Assembly (NCBI GenBank): GCA_017591395.1
Contig: WEDG01001243.1
Span: forward strand, 1 to 64,000
Length of the DNA: 64,000 nucleotides
Source: Schistocephalus solidus
Lineage: Eukaryota > Platyhelminthes > Cestoda > Diphyllobothriidea > Diphyllobothriidae
Reading direction: 5' to 3'
The translations under genes were made by a program, and so were the position numbers. Of the stretch, positions 45,511-56,180 are shown piece by piece; positions within the stretch are counted from its first letter, which is position 1, and every line of letters starts with the position of its first letter. Below the pieces are notes generated by a model. It was not told the origin of the DNA. It searched no databases and saw only the letters and a program-made list of their open reading frames with translations.

Positions 45511-45785
45511 AATGGAACCGACAAAGACAAGGGAGACCGGAATGGCCATTTCTGGCTTATTAGCCGTCATCAGCCAGTCATACCCAATCCCAAGTGTAGC
45601 ACACCTGGGATTCGAACCCGCAACCTTTGGTATTTGAGTCGAACGCTCTACCATTGAGCCACGGGCTCGTTGTTTGTCGGTTGTGATCGGGAATATGATG
45701 ATAGTGTGGGGCTCACCGATCTGCTTAAGGAACATGCATGTTCCGTTGTGCCCTGGAGCTCAGACTAGAGCCCTCGCAGGCGGTC
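45505..45785 (-). repeat. SINE1, best-preserved copy (tRNA-derived)
   Basis: On the minus strand: a 5' block of about 90 bp (GACCGCCTGCGAGGGCTC...GGTGAGCCCCACAC), then a tRNA-like region with A box (GTGGCTCAATGGTAGAGCG, about 45664-45646) and B box (GGGTTCGAATCCC, about 45622-45610). A tail (GGGTATGACTGGCTGATGACGGCTAATAAGCC...GTCGGTTCCATTCC) leads into (AT)n. The two boxes are the RNA polymerase III internal promoter parts expected of a SINE. Confidence 0.75.
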
Positions 45786-45925
45786 TCAAAGCGACAAGTA
45801 GCATATGATGGAATGGAACCGACATGGAACCGCTATGCGACCGCCTGCGAGGGCTCTAGTCTGAGCTCCAGGGCACAACGGAACATGCATGTTCCTTAAG
45901 CAGATCGGTGAGCCCCACACTATCA
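45699..45925. repeat. 87-bp perfect inverted repeat made of SINE1 5' blocks
   Basis: 45699-45785 is the exact reverse complement of 45839-45925, with a 53-bp spacer. Both arms are the SINE1 5' block, head to head. Each arm contains the inner palindrome GGAACATGCATGTTCC. A similar but diverged pair of arms lies at 19845-19935 and 20088-20170. Confidence 0.9.
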
Positions 45926-46977
45926 TATATATATGCGTGTGTTGCATATGTCGGAATTTATGCGACATTTCTCGGGGCCTTAATTATGCGGCGTGACATT
46001 TTCATTGACATTTGATGCGGAAAATACCTTCGATCCCCGATATTTGCGGTGTTTGGGCAGCACAGCTACCGGCGAACAGCTGAAATCCGAAAAGACTTGA
46101 GACTCCGCTTCAAACTCTTAGAACTGCGGACGCTAATGTTCAAACACAAAGTATACCTTAAACCGTCAACCCAAAACAATTTTAATATTGTTTCAAAGTC
46201 ATCTTACAACGTTGCACTTAAATATATATGGCTTCCAGCTACGCTTTAAAATGCCTACAATTAATAGTAGTAAATATACGATTCCCGGGTGGTATATCAA
46301 AAGAAGAAGGGGCGTTCACCGGGAGAGGCTTACTCTGTGTTTGACGTTTCGGTTAGTCGTTTCATCTACCCATCTTCAGAGATTGGAAATTCAGTCTCAC
46401 AGCTCTCATTTATGCCACCGTTTGCCGTATGCGTATTAACCGGCTACGTATAAGCCAAAGGGTGGCAAATAATGAGCCTTGAGCCGGCATTTTCAGTCTC
46501 CGAAGATGGGTAGGCAGACGAAACGACTATCCAAAACTTCAGACGGAATAAATCTCGCCCAGTAAACGCCCATTTCGAAAACTAATCAATTTACCCCTAT
46601 ATCAAGGCACGCACATTTAATATGTTTAGTTAAGGGCTGTGAAGACGCTTTATTTGAAAAGTATTATTCAAAATTTTCAGCAAAAATGACTCCATTCACT
46701 GTGACCAAAAGATAAATTAATGAATGACGCAAGAGTCCGCAGCTTTAACGCAAAAGTGAACACCTAGTATTGGGACAGCTGAAGCCTCATTTTTTGTATT
46801 TCTGTCTCTTGCCACGTAAAGTATCATGTCAGAAATGATAAAACGAAACGCTTATATGCTAATGTACGGCAAGCGATATATCGGAAGCTTCGATGCATAG
46901 GACTACAAAGACGTCTCAGAAATTAGTCCAAAATTTGAGCACTAACTTGCTTGCAATGCCGTTGTAGTATGATATAA

Positions 46978-47330
46978 ACTAAAAAAAGAAAATACCAACA
47001 GCTGCAGCAGAAGAGGGCTTTTGGAGGGCACGTTTTAAAATCAGCACATCTTTTTTAAGCAAACCAGGAAAAATACCTGGAGAACAATACAGAATCAGGG
47101 AGAGAATGCAGGGGGGTTGAGGTGTGTGGCAGGAATGTAAACGACGAATGTAACAAAAACATTTACGAAGATAAGTGAAAGAGGTTTCACTATGCAGAGA
47201 GAATGAGAGAGTTGATGACAGGGCAACACCAACGTACCGGAAATTGGATACCTCGTTGGAAAACATGTCCAAAGATTCAGGAATGGGTGAGGGTCAGAAG
47301 TACTGGACTGATTTCTGATTGAAAAGACGA
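46978..47330 (-). pseudogene. LINE fragment (Jockey/CR1-like RT thumb), family D
   Basis: Minus frame 47272-46979 reads FRYVGVALSSTLSFSLHSET, LRKCFCYIRRLHSC, ILYCSPGIFPGLLKKD and ILKRAL. These are the post-palm motifs (YLGV---, ---LRRL, ILYCSP---PGL-KKD) of LINE reverse transcriptases. It abuts the 3' end of a PLE at about 47340. Only this fragment is present. Confidence 0.65.
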
Positions 47331-47344
47331 CTTGATGAGCATGA

Positions 47345-47935
47345 GCGCTGCTTTCGATAACTTCTCTTCAGGTGAGTACAGTTATAGCGAAAGGTTGGAA
47401 CGTAGAAGAAATTTGAAACATGAAATCGATAATATTCGTCCGTTTGGGTGGGTTGTCTAAGAGGTGTGCGTAGCGGGAGGATGATAAGAAATAGTGTGAT
47501 AGGCGGCAGAGAGTGTTTGGTAGAGCCGTTCTAGGGGAAGGGGGAGGACAGAAATGGCGTGGGGAATGCATGCAGTTAAACGGTTGTTGGCCAAGCTAAG
47601 CGCGAAGCTTGCACGAGGTTCTTTTGTGCGCACAAGACCGGCTTCTTCAACCTAATGGCAGTCACTTCTGCTGCTGCTAGTAGACGTTGGCCCAGTGGCT
47701 TGGGGTAGTTTGGTGGGACCTCATAAATTACACGGAAAGCTTCACTAGGGTCCACACTATACCCGGTGTCAAAAAGATGTGCAACGACGGCATTTTTTAT
47801 GCTCTTGACTTCCCCGTTGCTCAGCCATACTGGGAGGTGTTCTCTTATTCTTTTGGGTAGGTGCCGACTCGTGCGACCAATATCACCTGCTCCACAGGAG
47901 CAAGTAAATGAGTAAAAGCACATGGTTATTAATTA
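47345..47935 (-). mobile_element. PLE copy, GIY-YIG part and 3' UTR
   Basis: Minus frame 47923-47576 is intact over the GIY-YIG region: CSCGAGDIGRTSRHLPKRIR (G-IG-TSR-L-KRI pattern), EHLPVWLSNGEVKSIKNAVV, SEAFRVIYEVPPNYPKPLG, RLLAAAEVTAIRLKKPVLCA. The GIY-YIG domain of PLEs makes the nick that primes insertion. The upstream RT is absent, so this is a 5'-truncated copy. The UTR matches 43785-44020 and contains GCGCTGCTTTCGATAACTTCTCTTCAGG. Confidence 0.85.
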
Positions 47936-47939
47936 CGAG

Positions 47940-48750
47940 ACCATTTTCCAATGACCAGGCTCAGATGGGATCCAAGCCATTTCCCCCCTAGATGTTTCAT
48001 GGCTGTAGTTGGCTTAGCTCCTCCCCCACATTTTCTTTCCTCTGAAGTTTTAAGCTAACGCATTGACCTGATTATTCCTTACGTTGTCCTCTGACCCTTG
48101 CTGTTATGTTTTTTTTATTTGCTGTCCACTTTCATTCGTTATCTGTGTTATGCAAAGACGGTTTGCAGTTGATAAGCCGTCATGAAATTTGCTGGTACCA
48201 ATAAATCCTGCTTAATACGCCTGTTTTAAAAACTGTAGTGTGTCCGATTTTTAAGAGAGTGATGAACAACCATATCATCAGGATACTTAACACACAGATA
48301 GCCGTTTGGCGATCTCCACCATCTGGGTGAAGGAAGAAGGGACGAAAGGATAAGAGCGAACCATTAAGGGTTCCACAATTATTGGGAAGAACAAAAGACT
48401 TTCGTTCATCGCACCGGATATGTTGATTGTTGGAGGTAAAACAATGTCTGAGCCAAAAAGCATTCCACCAGGAGCGTAACAGGCGACTTTTTTGGCAGTA
48501 AGAGGTGACGCGGGAGAGCATTGAAGACAGAGTAGCAACGAAATGCGCATGCGTACGCACAACAACCCGTGAATCACCACACCAGCAGCATCTAGAGTAC
48601 TACACCTGGTCGTATATTTGCAAATTTTTAAATAATTTGTTATTATAACATTGTATGTAGTCTCAAAACTAAATGAAAATAATAAGTGAATATTTTAGAT
48701 AGGCTCTGCGACAAATTGGGCAACTGTTGCCACCACATTTGTTATCCTAA
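47940..48750. other. No recognised gene
   Basis: The minus open frames at 48580-48180 overlap each other in different frames and show no family signature. Confidence 0.35.
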
Positions 48751-48755
48751 AAACA

Positions 48756-49260
48756 CCTTAAGTCTACGGTAGTTAACTGTTCTTATCAGCATTTTTACAG
48801 TGGCCATAAATGTCGAGGCTTGCTAACAAAATCACACATGAAAAATTAAACGATCTCCAGAAAAACAAAGATGTCCTCATAATGAGACTATATAAGGGAA
48901 GGGGCGTTGTCTCAATGGACAGAACATATTATATTATGAAAATACATACATTCTGCTGCCCACATCAAAAACCCAGCAAAGTAGAGCTAGAAACACAGTT
49001 TGAAAACCTCCTTAATCAAACTCACATACTCCAGCAAGTTTTGACAGACAGCGTACAATACCTTAAGTCTACGTTAGTTAACTGTACTTATCAATATTTG
49101 AACAATGGCCAGAAATGTCGAGGCTTACTAATAAAGTCGCACATGGAGAAATTACAAGATCTCCGGCAAAACAAAGATGTCCTCATAATGAGACCAGATA
49201 AGGGAATGGGCGTTGTCTTAATGGACAGAACAGATTATCTTATGAAACAACAAGCAATTC
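48756..49260 (+). repeat. 305-bp tandem duplication inside the PLE
   Basis: About 190 bp starting CCTTAAGTCTACG-TAGTTAACTG at 48756 recurs at 49061. ATGTCCTCATAATGAGAC recurs at 48871 and 49177. The period is 305-306 bp, so the reading frame is kept. Confidence 0.85.
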
Positions 49261-50990
49261 TGTCGGACAAGGAAAAGTTTATGAAGACAGAAAAGGAGAA
49301 GGATCGGACTGATGAGGTAGAAGCACAACTGACTGAATGTTTGAAAAGACTTCAAACGGAAGGTCTTCTAAGCGAACATGACCTAGCGCACCTCCATCCC
49401 ATCAGCACACATGTACTTCGATTGTATGGCTTACCGAAGATACACAAAGATGGCACACCCGTTCTTCCCATCCTAGATATGAGTAACTCGCCGTAAAATG
49501 CAATAGCAAAATTGTTAGCGGACAAACTTAAGCCCATACAGGATCAGCTAGCGCCACATAGCTACTGAGGTACCTTTGAGTTCGTTGAAGGCATTAAAGA
49601 CCTCGACCTGAACGGCATGGCGATGTTTTCATTGGATATCTCGTCTCTTTTTACGAATGTGCCAGTCACGGAATTCATTACTTATAAACAACAAGATATA
49701 GGAATACAATTGAAAGCACTCAATGAACTCTTATTAAGATGAGCATTGAAGTGCAGTTCCTATTTAACAACATTTTGTACGGACAGATAGACGGCGTAGC
49801 TACGGGCTCACCTTTTGGCCCAATTCTGGGGAATATTTTCATGGGCAAGGTGAAAGCTATTCAACTTCGCCTGCAGATAAACCGTCTAAAATGTTATCTG
49901 CGCTAAGTGGAAGATATCTTTGCTGCTGCATTGAACAAACGGACATTTAATCTGTAATGGATACCATAAATCAGGTGACCCGTCAATCAAATTTACAGTG
50001 GAGGAAGAACCATCCGGATCGCTCCCTTTTCTGGACATGCTTCTGAGTAGAAGGCCTGACGACAGTATTCGATGTAGTGTCTATCGTAAGAAGACATGGC
50101 CCGGACAATACACCCATTTTGGGAGTTTCGTGCCACTGAACGTTAAGCGTAATTTAGTGTGCTGTCTGAAACAAATGACGAAAAGGATTTTCTCGGCCGA
50201 TAGCATTGACGAAGAGGTTAGGATTGTAGAAAGCACTTTTTTGCAGAATGGATATCCAGCTCGATTTATTACTAAGAATATGACCAAAAGAGCACCAAAG
50301 CCGCTGGTGCTAATGGCAAGCAAGAAACAACTATTCATCAGGGTCCCATTTCAAGGGAACAGAACACGTGAGCTCTTAAGGTTGTAGAAAGCACTTTTCG
50401 ACAGAATGGATATCCAGATAGATGTATTGCTAAGAATATGACCGAAAGACCTCCAAAGCTGCCATTGCTATCGGCAAACAAGAAACAACTTTTCATCAGG
50501 GTCCCATTTCAAGGGGACGCAGCAAGTGAACTCCTACAAAGGTGCCTAAGCCAAGCTGTGTCGAGCACCTTTACAACAGCCGATGCCCATGTACTGTTCT
50601 CGACTACTCAAATCCTATACTGATGGGGCAAGGACAAACTGCCAGCCCAGACCACCTCAGTGTGCATTTGTTATTTTTCCTGCTCCTGTAGGGCAGAATA
50701 TATTCGTCACACGAGCCGGCGTTTGTCCAAAAGAATAAGCGAACACCTTCCAACATGGTTAGGAAAGGGGCAGATAAAGAACATAAACAGCTCTATCCTC
50801 GTGTAGATACCCAAGAGGCCTTCCGGGTAATTTATAAGGTCCCTCAACCTATTCAAAATTCCTTGGACAGCATCTGTTGGCTACGACAGAAGCAGCTGAA
50901 ATCAGGCTAAACAAACCGGTACTGTGCGATCAAGAGAACTTTATACAGGCACCGCAATTACCGTGACCGAAGGCCACTGAATCAGACGCC
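48810..50990 (+). pseudogene. PLE reverse transcriptase / GIY-YIG polyprotein, inactive
   Basis: In order: two copies of the N-terminal block (NKDVLIMR-YKGRGVVSMDRT, then RPDKGMGVVLMDRTDYLMK), LYGLPKIHKDGTPVLPIL (about 49420-49480) and motif A MFSLDISSLFTNVPVT (about 49620-49670). Motif B follows as IDGVATGSPFGPILGNIFMG (about 49788-49847), and motif C is ruined: CYLR-stop-VEDIF at about 49892-49921 where YVDD is expected. Then come the thumb (PSGSLPFLDMLLSRR, QLFIRVPFQG twice) and GIY-YIG C-YFSCSCRAEYIRHTSRRLSKRISEHLP (about 50675-50755). The lost aspartate and the stop make it catalytically dead. Confidence 0.85.
50226..50545 (+). repeat. 158-bp tandem duplication inside the PLE thumb
   Basis: GTAGAAAGCACTTTT at 50226 recurs at 50384, and GGGTCCCATTTCAAGGG at 50341 recurs at 50499. 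The period is 158 bp, not a multiple of three, so it shifts the frame. Confidence 0.85.
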
Positions 50991-51402
50991 CGCATATAAT
51001 TACCTGTCCCGGCGGCCGCCATTCCTCTGATGATGACCAGAAAACGGACCGCAATTTTGCTTCTTTCCCCCCCTCCCTCACCCCACCCTGACAACAGAAC
51101 AACTAGCTCTACTTATCCACATATTTGACTTAGTTACACAGAGATATAAATGTAACAGGCCTGACGAGAATTTATCAAAAGCTAACATATGCTCACCGAA
51201 TTGTCTTTTGAATTTTTAAGTGGGAATTTCTCTATCCTAGATTGGAAAATTTCGACCAGGCAGGTAATTACCTGTTCAGGACTTCCATCATCCACTCAGA
51301 GTTCTTCCACTGCCAGCAACCTGTGGGTCAGTGTGTGCCACATGTGTCTGCATGAAAATCGGCAGCAAACCACCACAGACCAAACAGCCTCTTTCCACCG
51401 AC

Positions 51403-52176
51403 CCATACTCCACGGCAGTTCGACCGTCGTTTTCGGTAATGTCCTCCGTATGCCACGCAGCAGGGTGGTGCAGGGACAGTGACTTGCGCTGGAATATAGT
51501 GAGAACGGACTTGCACTGCATCTACCTCAGTCTCTGTTCCACTCTCCTACCTGGACCTGGGGTCAATACAGAGTCAAGAAGACTTGAGGCGGGAGAGGGT
51601 GCAGGTGGCTGGTGTGGCCAGAGTCACCACAGGGCGTGCCACCACACCTGGCTCAGATCCCACTGAGTGGGAGTGCCATAAAGGCCACATTAAGAAGGAG
51701 CCTTTGCAGCCTGACTCTCGGTCCAACAGTCAAGCACTCCACACACTAGGCCGACCACGCGGTCCGACTTATGCCCGTCAGTTGAAAACCTTCCAAGTCA
51801 CGGCTTTTAGCGCACCGTGCTAGCTTCAGGCGCTTCAGATTATTTATAGTGAGTGGGAGATGCGCTGAGCGGTCGACCTCTATCCCCCACCCCAATAATC
51901 AGACCACCGTTCGAGCCGGTCAGTTGTATTATGCGGGAGTGGGCGCATTGATTGACAGCGCAGGCAAACATTATGTAGGCCTGCGCCCTCTCCCGCCCCC
52001 GGTCTTCTTGACTCTGTCTTGACACCGGCCCAGACGCGGGAGTGGAACAGAGAGTGAGGTGGATGCAGTGCAATTCTACTCTCACTAGCACAAGTCACTG
52101 TCAGTGCACCATCATACTGCAGATCATACAGTGGACATCGATGAAATCGACGGTTAAACTGTCGGTATGCGATGGG
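51403..52176. mobile_element. Foldback (long-TIR) element, best copy of family T
   Basis: Left arm (about 51411-51610) and right arm (about 51975-52166) are inverted repeats of about 195 bp. Outer ends are ACGGCAGTTCGACCGTCG versus the reverse of CGACGGTTAAACTGTCGG. Inner stretches share CAGAGTCAAGAAGAC and GGCGGGAGAGGG. The spacer is about 365 bp, without a transposase frame. This is the layout of a non-autonomous foldback/MITE-like DNA element. Frames on both strands (51189-52314) are repeat translations. No clear target duplication was found. Confidence 0.8.
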
Positions 52177-52571
52177 CGTCAAGTCAACGACTGGACAGGG
52201 CCTCAGCACAAGACAACTCTTATCGGAAGAGAGCAGAATAAGGTACATTTTGAGGTGCTCTTCCTCGTAAGTTTTCGGCTCATTTCTCATTATGGCAAAT
52301 TTAAATTATCATGACGTGATAAACGTTTTGATAGGATGGCTACCAGAAGATGATGGCCAGGCCATTCTTTGGAATTAGGATCAGGCTTCCAGTTGCCTTC
52401 TTACTTCGACTACTGAAAAACTCACACTTGCGAGGTATCCCAGCACTACCTATTGCAATGAAAACTGACATGAAGCAGATGGAGTGATGTTCGCGTAAAG
52501 TGGATATTTATCTTTTCAGCCTGTGAGCTCACGCCCACACCTCTAATGGCTTTAATTTTGCCCTGCTTTAG

Positions 52572-52729
52572 GAATACGACGGGTGTGGGAATTGAGGGGT
52601 GAGATTGATACAGAGCAGGCCTGCTTCAAAATTCTGCAGGCAAGCCAGAGATGTACACTGATAAACTTGGTTGCCTGCAAGTGCCAAGCTGTCCGGCTAG
52701 CTTTGAGTTCGGCGCATCTACGAACTTAA
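52572..52729 (+). CDS. Candidate terminal exon of an unrecognised gene
   Basis: After a good acceptor (TAATTTTGCCCTGCTTTAG at 52571) a 51-codon frame reads IRRVWELRGEIDTEQACF, KILQASQRCTLINLVACK and QAVRLALSSAHLRT to TAA at 52727-52729. GC content is higher than the flanks, and the frame opens exactly at the acceptor. I do not recognise the family. A different-frame open stretch (52651-52833) overlaps it, and only one of the two can be coding. Confidence 0.3.
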
Positions 52730-52859
52730 GGAGGGAACGTAGAAACACTTTGAATTGGCAAGATCTCGAACAAAAACTTGGAAGATGTAAGGATAGCGAT
52801 CGGCTGCGTCGTCTGAGCATAAACGTAGTCTGATCATAGCAGATGTTGAGGTCTGTTAG

Positions 52860-53115
52860 AGAATTAGGTTAGCCTGGTCGTCACCTGGCGAAGTCTAACT
52901 TGATAGCTTGGGAAATCCTGCTTGAGCAATCGGCTTACTCTATCAGATTTGGTGGTTTCCATACTTTGCGGTAGGTTGGGAGGTTAACTTGAACCAAATA
53001 TGGTTAAATCCCCGTCTTCAGGTGGGGCCTTTTACCTCATGTAGTTAGAGCGTTGTCGATAATCAAGCTTTGCTCTTTCTGTCGTGGGGTCGAGTCCCAT
53101 CGAGCCCGCCGAGTT
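52860..53115 (+). repeat. SINE2 (second tRNA-like family), plus copy
   Basis: Body (CCTGGTCGTCACCTGGCG...GGGAAATCCTGCTTGAG...CCATACTTTGCGGTAGGTTGGGAGGTTAACTTGA) is followed by a tRNA-like part with A-box-like TGTAGTTAGAGCGTTG (about 53038-53055) and B-box GGGGTCGAGTCCCATC (53086-53101), ending in GCCGAGTTT. It matches the minus copy at 58480-58745 over both parts. Confidence 0.7.
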
Positions 53116-53119
53116 TAGC

Positions 53120-54430
53120 ACAATTGACTCAAAAAAGCTACTAAAATCTGTCGAAAACATAAACTAAATATAGATATACTGTAATGGTCAGCTGTGATTA
53201 CAAACTTGTCTGCAATGGAGAAGCTGTTGGTCACAATGAAGAACGTTTCAGCATCAGAAATCATAAAAAAATAAATGTATATTGAATTAGCTGGTGCATT
53301 AGTTTTAAAGGAGATCCCTGTGGATGTCCGGGCATGCAGTTGTGTGGGAATTAACAACGGAGATGTTTCATGCTAGCTAGTATTGTAAACCCCGTTAAAT
53401 AGTCTTTTTGTTTACAGGCGTGGTTAATTATTTTACATTGTACGTCATTTGTTTAGGCGCCTATGACCATCTGTTGTTCTCCTTCCCCCAACCGCCTCTG
53501 CTCAAGGTCATTTTGCGTCAAGATCATCTGCATTAACTGAAACTGCTACCGGATACACTGCACTGCTCGACTAAGGCCGGAGCACGATTTTGCGTCCAGA
53601 TGACCACAACTGTCGGCCTTCACTCGTGCAAAACAACACGCTACGTGGACAGCAGACCATAGAGCTTGCTCTTAAAACAATAAGCCGATATCGTAGACTC
53701 CCACACCCTCCCAAACACTGGTTGACCTAGTTACCAAAGTACTTTTGTGGTGAGCCTACAAGGCTACCAAGTAAAGAGTCATTAGGCCCACCTGAGAGTC
53801 TCAACTTTTTCCAGCACGACAACTGGCTCGGGTAGTTTAGTTTCAGTCTTAGGCAGTCTGCTGGGAGGAGAAACCAGCCATCAAGTAAAATTCGATGGAT
53901 TTTGCCTTCGGGTGGCATCGGTGACTGGGAGGCCCTATCGCTAGTTTGGAAACCAAAATCAGTAACTGTAAGTTATGTATAGCACTACGAAAGCCAGAAA
54001 CCCTAGGGCCGTGTTTTATTTTATGCTCGATGATGGAAAAGTGTGCAATTCGCGAATATTTCACGCCAGCACACTTATCCTAACAAAATCTGTGGGGTTG
54101 AAACCGACAACGAAGTCATCCCAGAGCTGTTAAGCCGCTATCCGCTATGGCTGGCAAATCTTTGGAGCTTTTATAAAAAATGCTCACAATCGAATTCGCA
54201 AATTCAAAGAGCAGAAAGAACAACATTACAATTTCACAAGACCGTATAAGCCTTATATTACCCACTGTAATGCCTCACCCGTAAAACCCCTAAATCAGAG
54301 TAGAAGTGTAGGCCTCATCCTCTTACACATAGGGAAATCATCGATATCGTAGTCAACCAACATAATTGAGCAGTCGAAGCAAATGAGTAATACGGCCTGC
54401 TACTGACACCCTTGCTCAAAGATCCCTGGC
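53120..54430. other. No recognised gene
   Basis: Short frames on both strands lack signatures. CCCCGTTAAATAGTC...TTAATTATTTTACATTGTA at 53391-53443 resembles sequence at 58770-58840, hinting at another small repeat. Confidence 0.35.
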
Positions 54431-54439
54431 CTGGCACTT

Positions 54440-54990
54440 CGACCGTCACAAAGGAAAGTCCAAAGCATGCGCCACGGAGTGAGCACAGCACCAGTTCCTG
54501 GCGACTGAATTAGTTTACGGTGAGGCAGCAGCATCTGCGGTACTCTCTTCTCCCTCACCCATCTTGCTTTAATGGCAAGACAGTGTCAAGACGGTCACAG
54601 ATGAGCTCGAACACAGGGGCCGCCAGAGCTAAATAGCTCGTCTACGCGTGCCTCACACGATCCGCTCTTCACTACGTGTACGAGACTTTCACGCGGGCTA
54701 CTTGGAGCTCACGTGCGTTAAAGTGCCATAGAGGTCATAGGAAGAAGAAACCACTGAGCCGGACTCTCAGAACTGAGAAGGACTGAGCTACCCCGTCGGT
54801 TGGTAACCTTCTAAACCATGCTTCATGACACATCGTGATAGATTCGCGTATATCAGATTTAGTAAAGCGAGGAATGCGATGAGTATTTTCGTAGAGATGA
54901 ATGCTCCAGTGTTGCCATAATGCTCTCTTTCCTCTCACGCGTACCTGTCCGAGCCTGTCAAGCAACTGAGACCTCACACCACAATTTCAG
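54440..54990 (+). repeat. Foldback family T, diverged copy
   Basis: GTGCCATAGAGGTCATAGGAAGAAGAAACCACTGAGCCGGACTCTCAG and CCCGTCGGTTGGTAACCTTCTAAACCATGCTTCATGACACATCGTGATAG follow the middle of the 51.4-kb copy in order. GTGTCAAGACGGTCA near 54590 sits near the arm boundary. Confidence 0.55.
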
Positions 54991-55189
54991 GAGACACAGG
55001 CACACTAGCTTTGCCATTTCTTCCAGTGACAGCAGTTCCTCATTCTGCTATCGTCCATACTCTCCTATTAACTGAGACTTGGGCCGATGATTGTGACGCA
55101 TCAGGCACACCTGCTACGTTGGAGACCACAGTTCACGACAAAATGTCACATTGGCAGAGACAGCTTAATAATGCCGACAAATACGAGGA

Positions 55190-55350
55190 GGCTGGGATTA
55201 GGCAGGACTGGCCGATGACGGCTAATGAGCCTGTCGGCATTGCTTATCCGCCTCTACTAATATTACTAGCCGCTATGCGGCTGCTGGTTGGGCTCGAGAA
55301 TGAGGTCCAAGGCAGAGCGGGATGAGTGAGTTCTGTTAACGATCGGTGAG
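55190..55350 (+). repeat. SINE1 tail fragment
   Basis: GGGATTAGGCAGGACTGGCCGATGACGGCTAATGAGCC matches the SINE1 tail. GGGATGAGTGAGTTCTGTTAACGATCGGTGAGCGTTCATCACC also occurs diverged at about 38338-38380. Confidence 0.5.
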
Positions 55351-55379
55351 CGTTCATCACCGAATGCCACGTTGGCAAT

Positions 55380-55935
55380 TAGTCAAAAATGGGTACTTTA
55401 TCATACGACATGGTAGCAAGATGATAGGGCTTGAACGGAGCCGTTCTAATGGTAGGCTAGGGTGAAAGGGGACGGTGCTGTGTGCGGGACGCCGGGGTTC
55501 AATGGGTCGCGGGAAGGGAATGAGAATTAAACTGACAAGGGACGTGAGAAGGAGTTTGAGGGTCGGCATGTTAGCTGTCTTGAAATTCTGTTGGACGGGT
55601 TGATGAAATTTGGAGGCCAGGGCAACAGCTTGAAAGCCGCCGCCCCTACCCCTCCTTCAGACAGACGTCGAGGTCAGCTCTCCATACGCAACTCTGACAG
55701 TTAAGTCAACGTCCGTTTGAAGACCGCAGTGCACTTAAATCTGCAAAGGACAACTCTGGCGGTGATCTAGATTGTACTCTAACGAAGTCAAGCCGGATAA
55801 TTTCGCTCACATTGTTCCTAAAAATGCGTATTTTTGTAACCAATATAACCTGAGTAACAAAGTGGACGCATATGATTGAGGTTTGAACAGGCAGTCTGTT
55901 TTCGCCTTCATTATTTTTTAACTGTTTATGCATCC
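55380..55935 (-). mobile_element. Strongly eroded PLE copy
   Basis: On the minus strand RLPVQTSIICVHFVTQ and the GGTTATATTGGTTAC remnant of the GIY-YIG block (about 55880-55835) match the start of the GIY-YIG region in the 43.8-kb copy. Downstream, sequence toward 55420 resembles the PLE 3' UTR (GCCGTTCTA, AGGGTGAAAGGGGACGG). The frame is lost. Confidence 0.5.
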
Positions 55936-56089
55936 ATGCTGCTATTCGAATGAATGGAATTATCTGAATTAGGTTTACTCGGTGTTTACTTAATTATGGT
56001 GGGAATAACTAATGGCCTCTCCGACAGCACAGGGGAATAAAAGCTACCCCCTCGCCATAATATATTGTGGTACATTTGAAGACGTGTAC

Positions 56090-56180
56090 CAAAACCCTAA
56101 ACTTAACCGTAACTCTAAGCCCAAACTTAACTTTACCTCAACCCAAACCCTAACAGTTACTTTAACACAAATCATAACCG
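56090..56180. repeat. Degenerate telomere-like CCCTAA stretch
   Basis: AAAACCCTAAACTTAACCGTAACTCTAAGCCCAAACTTAAC...CAACCCAAACCCTAACAG contains exact CCCTAA units and many one-base variants in one orientation. It could be an old interstitial telomeric repeat or chance low-complexity sequence. Confidence 0.45.

Larger units (their letters stand above)
48756..51213 (+). mobile_element. PLE copy with RT and GIY-YIG parts and two internal tandem duplications
   Basis: Plus-strand PLE running from the N-terminal RT region to the 3' UTR, which ends like the 2022-2623 copy (ATGAGAATTTATC-AAAG...GCTCACC-AATTGTCTT). It carries a 305-306-bp tandem duplication near the start and a 158-bp one in the thumb. 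Frames break near 49497, 49735, 49904, 50387 and in the GIY-YIG region. Termini are approximate and no target duplication was found. Confidence 0.85.

Noticed and set aside
45600..45665. Functional tRNA gene on the minus strand
   Set aside because: Same reasoning: it is the promoter part of SINE1, which occurs in several diverged copies.
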